DNA of 38,787 nucleotides from Verrucomicrobiales bacterium. GTDB lineage: Bacteria > Verrucomicrobiota > Verrucomicrobiia > Verrucomicrobiales > DEV007. Location: contig JARGOZ010000053.1 of NCBI GenBank assembly GCA_029213025.1, positions 1 through 38,787 on the forward strand, read 5' to 3'. This document shows positions 17,326 through 26,151 of the stretch, piece by piece. The notes beneath the pieces were generated by a model that made no database searches, was not told where the DNA came from, and worked only from the letters and a program-made list of their open reading frames with translations. Made by a program: the position numbers and the translations under genes. Position 1 is the stretch's first letter, and each line of letters begins with the position of its first letter.

Positions 17326-17863
17326 AGTCTTGCGCCACTTTTTTGCTCTGGTAGCGGTCGTAGATCTTTTTCGCCATGGCATAGCAGTGAGGCCAGTGGG
17401 CTCGTTCCCGCAAGATCATATAGGAGGCCCGGTAATCACCGAGGCGGAGAATTTCGATTTCCACGTTTCGAGCTCCCCAGCGGTTCATTTCAGCCTGGGT
17501 TTCGAAATACAGGTCGACGGTTTCTTTGCCGGTTAAAGCGGAGCCGTAATCATCGATGACAAACAGGGTGGGGCCGTAATTTTTGATCCGGAAAACGGTG
17601 CCAATCGGCAAAAAAGACCAGTCGGCAGCGGCTGATGTGTAGGCTTCAGATGCCTGAAGGTAGCTGCCGTAGGCACTGAGTTTCCCGTAAATGATGTGGT
17701 CGGGCTCGGTATGCGTGTAGGCTGTGGTGCGGACTTTCATTTCCACAGGTTCTTCGAGCACGGAGAACTGAAATTTTTTCGGCGAAGCGACCAGCGGACC
17801 GGTGAAAAGAGTGAAAAACAAAAGCAAAGGGAGCGCGCGCGAAAGCATTGGTAATTTTACCAT
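17324..17863 (-). CDS. Secreted 3D-domain protein (MltA-like beta-barrel)
   Basis: 179 residues. Signal peptide to ~26 (RALPLLLFFTLFTGPLVA). Residues ~44-140 form a 3D domain, named after three conserved aspartates and related to the C-terminal barrel of the lytic transglycosylase MltA. TTAYTHTEPDH opens the domain; LPIGTVFRIKNYGPTLFVID leads to D104 and D105, and VDLYF carries D117. The catalytic MltA-type N-domain is absent, so a binding or wall-remodelling role is more likely than full MltA activity. It lies 60 bases downstream of the zinc-ribbon membrane gene on the same strand. The stop codon coincides with the edge of a repeat. Confidence 0.85.
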   Translation of the reverse strand: MVKLPMLSRALPLLLFFTLFTGPLVASPKKFQFSVLEEPVEMKVRTTAYTHTEPDHIIYGKLSAYGSYLQASEAYTSAAADWSFLPIGTVFRIKNYGPTLFVIDDYGSALTGKETVDLYFETQAEMNRWGARNVEIEILRLGDYRASYMILRERAHWPHCYAMAKKIYDRYQSKKVAQD

Positions 17864-17923
17864 GCCTGTCAGGTAGGTGACAACTGCTAAAATATTCGTA
17901 AACAGGCTTTTGATGACCTGGTT

Positions 17924-18922
17924 TCAAATTTCCTGTTCTGATACAGCTGTGTCGGAAGAGTTGTGTTTGATACCGTCTTTCCACAAGCGCAGCTCGGTAT
18001 TGATTTTGATAAATTCCTCATCTGAAGCCACTGCCTCAACGATTTCTGAAACGCTTTGGTTGTCTCTGAGTAGAGATTGATCCAAAAACGAGTCGATCCT
18101 CGCCAGAATCTCGGCGACATCGGGCTCGGGATCGTCGTCGAGGGCTCTCATTACCAGGCGGTCTTCGATTTGTTCCCTGATTTCTTTGTGCAATTCCGCC
18201 GAGTGGCGAAGCGTTTCCTGTACCCGGCGGCCGGTTTGGCTGAGGCAGTCGACCGGCTGCTCTGCGATCCACGATTTTAAATCCGTAAAGGCTGTATCGA
18301 GATGTTTTTCTGTCTCGCGTGGATTGGCTTTCCGGGCGAGGTCCTGAGCGAGAGCTTCGATTCGGGAAATCCGCCGTTTCGATTCGATGATAAATGCGGC
18401 TTCATAGATCAGGCTCAACCTGGTTTTGCGGTTATCCAGAGCTGCATTCAAGAGTTTTGTCCGGTTTGCCGCCCGTTCGGAGCGATCGGGACGCTGTCTG
18501 CCGAGGAGTTTTTCCAGTTCTTTAATCCGGCTCATCACGATCTCTCTTTCATCGGCCAGTTCTTTGAGATGGGCGATGTAGCCTTTTTCCGGTTTGCGTC
18601 CCCATTGGCAGGTCCGCATCAGATCCCGGAGACAGTATATCGCTACGCTGATACCAAGGGCTCCGAGTAATCCCCATAAAACACCAAGCGGACTTCTCAT
18701 GAATATCCCCATGGCGAAAAAGATGGCTCCGCAAAGTAGAATCAGCAGGGTGAAGGCCAGAGAACTCCACGGAGAGTCCGGATTTGATTGACCAAATTTT
18801 ACGGTGGGTTGGGGAGGAGGGACTCCTTTTTTGAGTTTCAACCGGCGGTGACCGCAATTCAGACAGGTAGCCCGGCCCCGTTCAGAGGGCATCATAAACG
18901 CACAATGAGGACAGTATGCCAT
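17924..18922 (-). CDS. Zinc-ribbon membrane protein with coiled coil
   Basis: 332 residues, family not recognised. The N-terminus has two zinc-ribbon knuckles (CPHC at 4-7 and CLNC at 20-23). A proline-rich linker and two hydrophobic membrane segments follow (~53-73 and ~78-98). From ~110 onward it is highly charged and helical, probably a cytoplasmic coiled coil (KELADEREIVMSRIKELEKL). The order zinc ribbon, membrane hairpin, long helical tail resembles membrane scaffolding or sensing proteins, but no specific role can be given. It is followed 60 bases later by the 3D-domain gene, possibly as an operon. The start ATG at 18922 is the only one that includes both CxxC pairs. Confidence 0.7.
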   Translation of the reverse strand: MAYCPHCAFMMPSERGRATCLNCGHRRLKLKKGVPPPQPTVKFGQSNPDSPWSSLAFTLLILLCGAIFFAMGIFMRSPLGVLWGLLGALGISVAIYCLRDLMRTCQWGRKPEKGYIAHLKELADEREIVMSRIKELEKLLGRQRPDRSERAANRTKLLNAALDNRKTRLSLIYEAAFIIESKRRISRIEALAQDLARKANPRETEKHLDTAFTDLKSWIAEQPVDCLSQTGRRVQETLRHSAELHKEIREQIEDRLVMRALDDDPEPDVAEILARIDSFLDQSLLRDNQSVSEIVEAVASDEEFIKINTELRLWKDGIKHNSSDTAVSEQEI

Positions 18923-19002
18923 AACGGGAAAAATATCCGGTGCCGGGATTCACTGTGCAAAACGAATTTGGGGCAATGATTATAATACCGGGATATAAAG
19001 AA

Positions 19003-19028
19003 AAAAGCTCTCCCGGAGGAGAGCTTTT
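19003..19028 (-). terminator. Strong rho-independent terminator
   Basis: AAAAGCTCTCC (19003-19013) pairs perfectly with GGAGAGCTTTT (19018-19028) around the tetraloop CGGA; the A/T runs at the stem base give U-tracts on both strands. It lies 46 bases past the P-loop ATPase gene stop and before the zinc-ribbon gene start, so it ends the upstream transcript. Confidence 0.88.
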
Positions 19029-19073
19029 CTACATTTTACTACGGAAATTTATCAATTGATAAAACGATGGGAA

Positions 19074-19781
19074 TCAATACTCAAGAGCGAGTTCTGATCC
19101 GTCGGCAAGGATATAATCGTTGGCTGAATCGAGGCGATTGGAAACAGCTTCCAGCCACTGGGAGAGTTGAACCTCGGCAAAGCGGGGCAGCTCGGAACCT
19201 TTGTTTAAAGCCACGCTGAATTCGTTGCCGGTGCTCTTGATCGCAGTGGCAAGGTCTTCGGAAATGGAGGGGAAATCGACTTCGATACATCCGAGGTAGC
19301 GGGTGGCTTTCTCGGCGTCGCTTCCTTTCCACTTGATTGGATCCCGCTGATCGCTATTGATGTGAGCGATCACATAGTCTGCGGAATCGGCGAAAAGATC
19401 GACAATATCGCTGATTTCCTCATTGCAGCGAACTCCGCCGGTATTGGGAATCACCAGGGTCATTTCGGCTCCGATTTCAGCGAGAACGTTATCAAATTCA
19501 GTTTGTTCGCAAAATTCGGCCCAGTCGCGGGCTCCTCCGGTGTGAACATCGAAGACCACAGCGTCGTTCTCTTCCATCAGGTCAATGGCCTGACTGGCGG
19601 ACAGAGATTCATCGAGGTCCCAGAATTCTCCATCATATTCATCGGAGAGATTGTTTTCGTCGGAAGTGACGAGTGAACTTTTTACTTCGCATTCGGAAGT
19701 GAGGTGGTGGTAGACAGCGCGGGCAACAGAAGATTTTCCCGAGCGCTCCAAATCATTTACAACAACAACTAGTCTTTTCAT
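19074..19781 (-). CDS. Orphan ParA/MobD-like P-loop ATPase
   Basis: 235 residues from the ATG at 19781. The frame is open a further 37 codons, but that extension is AT-rich and not protein-like. MKRLVVVVNDLERSGKSSVA is a first strand plus a Walker A loop of the deviant ParA/MinD/MobD sort, with SGKSS where GGVGKST is usual. NDAVVFDVHTGG is the likely Walker B strand and TLVIPNTGG a following strand. The C-terminal half is less typical. Such proteins move plasmids, chromosomes or other cargo, but no parB, mobilisation gene or site is adjacent, so cargo is unknown. The 121 bases upstream are AT-rich with no clear promoter. A strong terminator follows. Confidence 0.7.
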   Translation of the reverse strand: MKRLVVVVNDLERSGKSSVARAVYHHLTSECEVKSSLVTSDENNLSDEYDGEFWDLDESLSASQAIDLMEENDAVVFDVHTGGARDWAEFCEQTEFDNVLAEIGAEMTLVIPNTGGVRCNEEISDIVDLFADSADYVIAHINSDQRDPIKWKGSDAEKATRYLGCIEVDFPSISEDLATAIKSTGNEFSVALNKGSELPRFAEVQLSQWLEAVSNRLDSANDYILADGSELALEY

Positions 19782-19902
19782 GGCAGGTCTTAAAAATCTA
19801 TTTGGATAATAAATTTTATAAAAATTTTTGCAAGGGAAATATGTAAGTTTTCCTAAATATTTGTATTTTTTAGATAAACCCGGATAAATCACGTAATTTA
19901 TT

Positions 19903-20577
19903 TTAAGATCTGTTGTTATTGGCGCGGATGATTTGCAGGCTTAAGAAAAAATCCTGCAAAGTCTGCCGAAGTGGACCCGATCGGTCGAATCTCCTTGCCG
20001 AGGTGAGAACGGCGGGCTGAATGGCTGCGGTCCGTCCCAACCGGCGTAGTCTCAGGGAAAAATCGAGATCTTCGCCGAATGGCAAATTTTCGTCGAAGCC
20101 CTGCAAAGCGGAAAAAATTTCCTTCCGGACAAAGATTCCCTGATCACCCAGAAACACTCCCCAATATTTTGACCGGAGATTGGCGAGATGGCTGGTAATC
20201 TTCAGGAAAACGGAGGGAGAGTCGAAAAATCGGTAAAAACCGCCGCCAACTATGTCGGGATCGGCAGCGAGAATATTTATAAAGTTTTTAAAAGATTGTC
20301 CCTGAAGATGGGTATCCGCGTGAAGAAACAGCAAAAAATCTCCGTGAGCCATCGCAGCGGCTTGATTCATTTGTACGCCCCGGCTTTTTATTCCGGCTGA
20401 ATGGAATTTCACCCCGAACGCAGCTGCGGTTTCTTCTGTCGAATCACTGCTGCCACCATCTGTGACGATGACTTCTGCAGTGGGATCGAGTCGAGCCAGC
20501 GTTTCCCCCAGAGTGGCGGATTCGTTTACGGTCGGGATGATTATGGATACGGAAACGTCGATGGCGGAAATCAACAC
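19903..20577 (-). CDS. Family 2 glycosyltransferase, TIGR04283-like
   Basis: 224 residues; start taken as GTG at 20577 because no ATG exists before the first strand. The GT-A fold starts VSIIIPTVNESATLGETLAR, with nucleotide-sugar contacts at VTDGGSSDST, the metal site at LLFLHADTHL, and a late FGEDLDFSLRLRRLG motif. SRGVQMNQAAAMAHGDFLLF is the signature of the TIGR04283 group, often annotated as arsenosugar-biosynthesis glycosyltransferase. The partner genes of that pathway (TIGR04282 family, ArsM methyltransferase) are not in the window, so the arsenosugar role is uncertain. It is divergent from the Nramp-like gene, 78 bases between starts. Confidence 0.85.
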   Translation of the reverse strand: MLISAIDVSVSIIIPTVNESATLGETLARLDPTAEVIVTDGGSSDSTEETAAAFGVKFHSAGIKSRGVQMNQAAAMAHGDFLLFLHADTHLQGQSFKNFINILAADPDIVGGGFYRFFDSPSVFLKITSHLANLRSKYWGVFLGDQGIFVRKEIFSALQGFDENLPFGEDLDFSLRLRRLGRTAAIQPAVLTSARRFDRSGPLRQTLQDFFLSLQIIRANNNRS

Positions 20578-20655
20578 CAGTGTGAGCCTGGTTCAACCGT
20601 GGATGAGTCTCAGCATGCTCTTGACCTGCGAACCGGGTGACTTAAAATCGCGGCC

Positions 20656-22332
20656 ATGAGTGAATCATCTGTCGAACAGGAAGCTGCGGAACTGGCTGAA
20701 ATGAACCAGCAGGGAATCGCAAAGCGATATGGTTATTATGCCAGGAAGTCAGGTCCGGGCTGGCTTCAGGGGGCAATCACCCTCGGTGGTGGATCGCTCG
20801 GCGGGGCGCTGTTCCTCGGTAGTTTTATGGGCTACAACATGATGTGGCTGCAACCGTTGGCGATGATTCTGGGAGTGATCATGTTGAGTGCGATTTCCTA
20901 CGTGACACTTTCGACCGGCGAGAGGCCGTTTCTCTCGGTGATGAAAAACGTGTCTCCGGTTCTCGCCTGGGCCTGGTTGATCGCAACTTTGATGGCGAAC
21001 ATTGTCTGGTGTATGCCTCAGTTTGCACTTGGCACCGGGGCGATTCGACAAAATCTCGGAGGCTCGGCGATTCCGGTCTGGGGCTGTGGCATCCTGCTGT
21101 TAGCAGTCGGGGTTTCGGTGAACTACTTTTACGGCAGGGGCAGCAAGGGGGTTGCTACCTTTGAACTGATCCTGAAGATCCTCGTTGGTATAGTGGTGGT
21201 TTCGTTCTTCGGAGTAGTTGTTGCATTGACGGCTTCAAAGGTTCTCGACTGGGGTGCTGTTTTCAAAGGACTGATTCCTAATCTGAAGATGTTCGAAAGT
21301 CCCGCGCCAACCTTCGACGGGCCTATCGCTGCGACGGGCGAGTTTGCCCAGTTTTGGAAGGATAAAATCACCCACACCCAGCGCGATGTGATTATTTCCG
21401 CTTTTGCGACCGCTGTGGGTATCAATATGACATTCCTGCTGCCTTATTCGATGTTGAAAAAGCGCTGGGGAAAAGCTCATCGACCACTCGCCATTTTTGA
21501 TTTGTCGATTGGATTGATTATACCTTTCGTCATCGCGACCGGTTGTGTGGTCATTGCTTCGGCATCCCAGTTTCACACCAAATATTCGGATGTACTCTAC
21601 GACGACGGGGCAGTAAATCCCCAGCTGGAAAAGAGTTATAACGAATTTCTCGATTCCCGGATCCAGGCGGAACGGGGAGATGCCTTCACAGCGATGACAG
21701 CGGAACAACTTGCTGCTGCGCGCGGAGCGCTTCCCCTGGGAGACCGCCAACTCGCTGCCATGTTGGTGAAGCGGGATAATTTGCAGCTCGCAGCCGCTCT
21801 GGAGCCACTCGCCGGAAAAGCGGTTTCTCAGTTTATTTTCGGGATCGGAGTCATCGGGATGGCGGTTTCCACCATTATTATTCTGATGTTGATCAACGGG
21901 TTCACATTCTGCGAGATGCTTGGTAAACCAGGCGATCAGAAAACCCACATGCTGGGTGCCGTTGTAGCCGGGGTGGGGGGATTCCTCGGGCCAATCTGGC
22001 TTTGGACCGGGGCATCGAAAGCAGCGCTGGCGATTCCCACTTCCGTGATTGGCGGAAGCTTGCTGCCGATTGCCTATTTCACATTTCTGCTATTGATGAA
22101 CAGCAAAAAGGTTCTCGGCAGCAGCATGATGACCGGGGGACGGCGGATTTACTGGAACACTCTCATGGTCATCTCCACCAGTGTTGCGACTTTTGCGTCA
22201 ATCTGGGCGTTGAAAGACAAATCGGGTTTTGGCATTCCTTTCGGGAAAATCGGGATCGGTGTTCTGGTGCTGCTGTTCGTCGTTGGGACGGTGGGATTCC
22301 TTGGACACAACAAAAAAGCTGACAAGGCCTGA
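20656..22332 (+). CDS. Nramp-family membrane transporter with altered metal site
   Basis: 558 residues with about eleven hydrophobic segments, in the inner membrane. The opening SGPGWLQGAITLGGGSLGGA aligns with transmembrane helix 1 of Nramp divalent-metal carriers, but LGGGS at 43-47 replaces the metal-binding DPGN. In the helix-6 region, LLPYSM (261-266) replaces the usual MPHN. An unusual ~85-residue hydrophilic helical insert (~305-388) lies between two late helices. The fold assignment is good, but the loss of metal ligands means the substrate may not be Mn or Fe; an unrelated ion or organic solute is possible. It is followed 24 bases later by the Gfo/Idh/MocA gene. Confidence 0.8.
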   Translation: MSESSVEQEAAELAEMNQQGIAKRYGYYARKSGPGWLQGAITLGGGSLGGALFLGSFMGYNMMWLQPLAMILGVIMLSAISYVTLSTGERPFLSVMKNVSPVLAWAWLIATLMANIVWCMPQFALGTGAIRQNLGGSAIPVWGCGILLLAVGVSVNYFYGRGSKGVATFELILKILVGIVVVSFFGVVVALTASKVLDWGAVFKGLIPNLKMFESPAPTFDGPIAATGEFAQFWKDKITHTQRDVIISAFATAVGINMTFLLPYSMLKKRWGKAHRPLAIFDLSIGLIIPFVIATGCVVIASASQFHTKYSDVLYDDGAVNPQLEKSYNEFLDSRIQAERGDAFTAMTAEQLAAARGALPLGDRQLAAMLVKRDNLQLAAALEPLAGKAVSQFIFGIGVIGMAVSTIIILMLINGFTFCEMLGKPGDQKTHMLGAVVAGVGGFLGPIWLWTGASKAALAIPTSVIGGSLLPIAYFTFLLLMNSKKVLGSSMMTGGRRIYWNTLMVISTSVATFASIWALKDKSGFGIPFGKIGIGVLVLLFVVGTVGFLGHNKKADKA

Positions 22333-22356
22333 GATCACAGTTAACACATTTTCCTT

Positions 22357-23409
22357 ATGAAATTCGGAATCATAGGAGCGGGCATGATCGCCAATTTCCA
22401 CGCCAAAGCGATCAATGCGATGGAAGATGGCGAGCTGCATTCATTTTACGGTCGCCGTAAAGACGCAGTGGATGAGCTTGTCGCGGAGCACGGCGGGAAA
22501 GGGTATACCGATCTCGATGAATTTCTCGCGGACCCGGAGCTGGAAATCGTAACAATCGCAACTCCGAGCGGGGCGCATCTGGATCCGGCTCTCGCAGCGG
22601 CGGCTGCGAAAAAGCATGTCGTTTGTGAAAAGCCCCTCGAAGTAACACCGGAGCGGATTGATCAAATGATCGCCGCCTGTGAGGAAAACGGCGTGACGCT
22701 ATCCGGAATCTTCAATCGTCGTTTTATGCCGGCGATCGAGGCGATGAAAAACGCGGCTGATCAGGGGCGTTTTGGTCAACTCACCATGTGTGATGCCTAC
22801 GTAAAATGGTATCGCGATCAGGCTTACTATGACTCCGGTGCGTGGCGGGGCACCTGGGCGCTGGATGGCGGCGGTGCGCTTATGAACCAGGGCATTCATA
22901 CCATCGATCAGCTTATCTACGCTGCCGGTGATGTCGCAGCCGTATCGGCTACATCAGCGTGTTTGATTCACGAAAATATTGAAGTCGAGGATACCATTGT
23001 AGCGATTCTGGAATTCAAAAACGGAGCAAGAGGCGTTCTTCAGGCGTCTACAGCCTGCTGGTCTTCTACCGGACACCCGGCTGAAGTTCATCTCTGCGGG
23101 GAAAAGGGTTCCGCTTTCCTTGTCGACGAAAGTTTCCGAGTCTGGGATTTTGAAGAGCCGCAACCGCAGGACAGGGAAATCAAAAACTCCCTGATGCTGG
23201 ACAGCGAAGGCAAGGTCGGGCTTGGCGCCAACGATCCGTCGGCGATCAATTTCAGCGGTCATCAGAAGAATTTCGAAGACGTCGTGGATGCGATTCAGAG
23301 CGGAAGACCGCCGAAAGTGGATGGCAGAGAAGCGAGAAGAGCCGTAGCTCTGATCTGTGCGATTTACGAAAGTGCGAAGAACGGCGGCAACCGTGTCGAG
23401 GTCGGATGA
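22357..23409 (+). CDS. Gfo/Idh/MocA family oxidoreductase
   Basis: 350 residues. Residues 1-~120 form a Rossmann fold (KFGIIGAGMIANFHAKAI binds NAD(P)), with the family's catalytic EKPLEVTPE lysine motif near 91-99. The second half is the beta-sheet substrate domain, including GGGALMNQGIHTIDQLIYAA, whose histidine is the usual acid/base. These enzymes oxidise or epimerise sugars and inositols in the cytoplasm; the exact sugar is not readable. It has no export signal, unlike many family members in this phylum. The Nramp-like gene is 24 bases upstream and ribBA 51 bases downstream, all on the plus strand. Confidence 0.93.
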   Translation: MKFGIIGAGMIANFHAKAINAMEDGELHSFYGRRKDAVDELVAEHGGKGYTDLDEFLADPELEIVTIATPSGAHLDPALAAAAAKKHVVCEKPLEVTPERIDQMIAACEENGVTLSGIFNRRFMPAIEAMKNAADQGRFGQLTMCDAYVKWYRDQAYYDSGAWRGTWALDGGGALMNQGIHTIDQLIYAAGDVAAVSATSACLIHENIEVEDTIVAILEFKNGARGVLQASTACWSSTGHPAEVHLCGEKGSAFLVDESFRVWDFEEPQPQDREIKNSLMLDSEGKVGLGANDPSAINFSGHQKNFEDVVDAIQSGRPPKVDGREARRAVALICAIYESAKNGGNRVEVG

Positions 23410-23460
23410 GCGGTCAATTTTGCGGCTTTCTAAATACCGGGTTCGCTCGTAAGATACGGT

Positions 23461-24675
23461 ATGCCTGAAAATCACGAGCCATTCAGTTCGATCGACGATA
23501 TCATTGAAGATGTGCGGCAGGGGAAACTTGTCGTTATCGTCGATGATGAAGATCGTGAAAATGAGGGCGATCTGATAGGAGCGGCCGGGAAGATCACCCC
23601 CGCTCAGATCAATTTTATGGCGACCCACGGTCGCGGCCTGATTTGCGCTCCGATTGAAGGGGATGCGGCTCAGAGACTTGGCCTGCCGCTGATGGTGCGC
23701 CGGAACACGGAGTCTCACGGTACCAATTTCACCGTGGCGGTAGATGCGGCGCACGGGATTACAACCGGAATTAGCGCCTCGGACCGGGCGAAGACGGTGG
23801 AAATTTTAGCCAACCCGCTTTCCGAGCCTCAGGATCTGGTGCGTCCCGGGCATATTCTGCCGCTTCAGGCAAAAGAGGGCGGTGTTCTCCGCCGGGCTGG
23901 TCATACCGAGGCAGCCGTAGATCTCGCGCGCATGGCCGGGTTGACTCCGGCCGGCGTGATTTGCGAAATCCTCAATGAAGACGGCTCTATGGCAAGGCTT
24001 CCCGAGTTGACCGCTTTCGCCAAAAAGCATGGTCTGAAGATCGGGACAATTGCGGATTTGATCGAGTATCGCCGCAGTCGCGAAAAGCTGGTCGAGCGGG
24101 TCGAACAAATTGAAATGCCCACCGACTACGGGACCTTTGATCTATATATGTATGTCAGCCGCCTCGATCCGGAGGAGCATCACCTCGCGCTTGTGAAAGG
24201 AAATATCAGGGCGGATGAACCAACACTCGTCAGAGTCCACAGCGAATGCCTGACCGGCGATGTCTTTGCTTCACGGCGCTGCGATTGTGGCAGCCAACTC
24301 CATTCTGCCATGGCTCAGATTGAGCAGGCCGGCCAGGGCGTTTTAGTATATATGCGACAGGAAGGCCGCGGCATCGGTTTGGTGAATAAAATTCGCGCCT
24401 ACAAACTCCAGCAGGAAGGGTTGGATACCGTGGAAGCCAATGAAAAACTCGGGTTTGCCCCGGACCTGCGGGACTATGGAATCGGAGCGCAGATTTTGCA
24501 TGATATCGGAGTTCGAAAAATCCGGCTGATGACCAACAATCCGCGAAAAGTTGTCGGTCTTGAAGGGCATGATTTGGAGATAGTCGAACAGGTCGCTGTG
24601 CAGATCGAGTCGAATCCACACAATGAGATATACCTCCGGACCAAGAAGGAAAAACTCGGTCACAAATTGAAGTAG
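23461..24675 (+). CDS. ribBA: Bifunctional riboflavin biosynthesis protein RibBA
   Basis: 404 residues. Residues ~5-205 are 3,4-dihydroxy-2-butanone-4-phosphate synthase: [15 protein letters not shown] holds the acidic metal-binding motif and [13 protein letters not shown] and [20 protein letters not shown] follow. Residues ~210-404 are GTP cyclohydrolase [22 protein letters not shown] gives the three zinc cysteines, and [19 protein letters not shown] the catalytic segment. Together they make the two precursors of riboflavin in the cytoplasm. All key residues appear present in both halves, so it should be truly bifunctional. No FMN riboswitch is recognisable in the 51 bases upstream and no other rib genes are nearby. 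It converges on the sulfatase gene with 9 bases between them. Confidence 0.96.
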   Translation: MPENHEPFSSIDDIIEDVRQGKLVVIVDDEDRENEGDLIGAAGKITPAQINFMATHGRGLICAPIEGDAAQRLGLPLMVRRNTESHGTNFTVAVDAAHGITTGISASDRAKTVEILANPLSEPQDLVRPGHILPLQAKEGGVLRRAGHTEAAVDLARMAGLTPAGVICEILNEDGSMARLPELTAFAKKHGLKIGTIADLIEYRRSREKLVERVEQIEMPTDYGTFDLYMYVSRLDPEEHHLALVKGNIRADEPTLVRVHSECLTGDVFASRRCDCGSQLHSAMAQIEQAGQGVLVYMRQEGRGIGLVNKIRAYKLQQEGLDTVEANEKLGFAPDLRDYGIGAQILHDIGVRKIRLMTNNPRKVVGLEGHDLEIVEQVAVQIESNPHNEIYLRTKKEKLGHKLK

Positions 24676-24684
24676 ACGGTGGCT

Positions 24685-26070
24685 TTACTTCTTGCTGCCG
24701 GTGGCGGTTGTTGCATTCCGTTTCGGAAAGTGTGCAGCGAGTTTTTTCTTTAGTTCCTGAAATTGATCGTCACCCGCCAGGTTTGTCCATTCATTCGGAT
24801 CGATCCGCAAATCATATAGTTCTTCGGAGCCATCCCGGTAGCGAATGTAGCGGTGAGTTTTTGTTCTCACGGCGTGATTGTTTTGTCCGTGGGTCGTGAC
24901 CGCCACGTAAGGCCACCCGGTCGCCGGGTTTTCAAGCAGCGGGCGAAGGGTGATTCCCTCAATGCCCGGTTGCTCCGACAGATCGCAAAGGTCGATCAGA
25001 GTGGGATAGATTGACAGCAACTCAACCGGCTGGTCACAGACACTGCCGCCGGGCAGTCCGGGGGCATCAATGATAAAAGGAACTTTTGTCGCTCTTTCCC
25101 ACAGGCATTGCTTCGCCCAGCGTTGTTTTTCTCCCAGAAAGAAGCCGTGATCCGAGTAGAGGATCACCACGGTATTTTCTCTCTTCCCGCTCTTGTCGAG
25201 AGCTTGTAACAGGCGCCCAACCTGCTCATCAGTCCAGCGAATACAGGCAAGGTAGGCCTGCACCGCTTCCCTCCATTTTCCCGATTCAACAAACCAGGAA
25301 TGATCCGGGGCGGAGGGTGCCAGGGTGAGATCGTTGATGATCGAGGGCAGGTCATCGCGGTCGCCTGCTTTGACAGGCGGTAAATCGATCTCCTCCAGCG
25401 GGATCTGGTCATGAATCCGTTTAGGGGAATAAAAGGGCACATGAGGGCGGTAAAAACCTACTGCGAGAAAGAACGGATCCTTTACATCGGGATTGGTTAC
25501 TACTTCGTCAATTGCCCAGGTGGCATCGGCGGCGTCCTGAAATAAAGCTTCGTCATAGAGTTGCGCACCAAAGTCCCAGAGGCCTTTGGCGCCTTCTTTA
25601 GTCGGTGGGATGAGGCGGGCATCGAGCTTCTTTTGCCGCTGGCCGGGTCTCGGTCCGACTACATCAAAATCCCCGTCGGGCAGGCCGGAGCCGTGATAGA
25701 TTTTACCGGTGGTATAGGTTTGGTATCCGTTTGCTGCAAAATGTCTCGCCAGGGTGACCCGGTCTTTTAGAGCAGGAACAGTCCAGGGGCGGGGGGAATT
25801 CATATAGATTCCCGTAGTGGAAGGGCGCATTCCATACATAATGCTGGCCCGGGACGGATTACAGATAGGGGCCTGGCAGTGGGCGTTGTTAAACAGGCAG
25901 CCCTGTTCAGCCAGGGCGTCGATATGCGGTGATGAGGCGTCGGGATGACCGTTTAGACAACCGACCCAGTCGTTCATGTCGTCAATTGCGATCAGGAGAA
26001 CGTTTGGCTTTTCGGCAGCGGGTGCGGAAGTAAGGCCAAAGATAAAGAGAGCGAAAAGAAAGCGGTGCAT
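24685..26070 (-). CDS. Secreted sulfatase, iduronate-2-sulfatase-like
   Basis: 461 residues from the ATG at 26070; an upstream in-frame TTG adds nine residues and is less likely. Signal peptide MHRFLFALFIFGLTSAPAAE. The metal site NVLLIAIDDMNDWVGCLNGH, with IDDMNDW, is typical of the iduronate-2-sulfatase-like group. The formylglycine motif is CNPSRASIMYG, a canonical CxPSR. SDHGFFLGEKQRWAKQCLWE supplies further active-site residues, and the C-terminus has the WPYVAVTTHGQNNHAVRTKT segment seen in this group. It would release sulfate from an extracellular glycan. It needs a formylglycine-generating enzyme, which is not encoded in the window. Confidence 0.93.
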   Translation of the reverse strand: MHRFLFALFIFGLTSAPAAEKPNVLLIAIDDMNDWVGCLNGHPDASSPHIDALAEQGCLFNNAHCQAPICNPSRASIMYGMRPSTTGIYMNSPRPWTVPALKDRVTLARHFAANGYQTYTTGKIYHGSGLPDGDFDVVGPRPGQRQKKLDARLIPPTKEGAKGLWDFGAQLYDEALFQDAADATWAIDEVVTNPDVKDPFFLAVGFYRPHVPFYSPKRIHDQIPLEEIDLPPVKAGDRDDLPSIINDLTLAPSAPDHSWFVESGKWREAVQAYLACIRWTDEQVGRLLQALDKSGKRENTVVILYSDHGFFLGEKQRWAKQCLWERATKVPFIIDAPGLPGGSVCDQPVELLSIYPTLIDLCDLSEQPGIEGITLRPLLENPATGWPYVAVTTHGQNNHAVRTKTHRYIRYRDGSEELYDLRIDPNEWTNLAGDDQFQELKKKLAAHFPKRNATTATGSKK

Positions 26071-26151
26071 AAGGATCAAGAAATCACAGTGAATCAATGT
26101 AGCAATATCCGGAACAATGGAAATTTTGTATCGAGGGTGTAAATGTAACCG

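Noticed and set aside
18979..18984. TATAAT on the minus strand upstream of the zinc-ribbon gene as a sigma-70 promoter
   Set aside because: There is no acceptable -35 element at the right distance; the expected place is the terminator stem.
19903..20577. An arsenosugar biosynthesis locus around the glycosyltransferase
   Set aside because: The companion genes are absent nearby, so only the family resemblance is kept.
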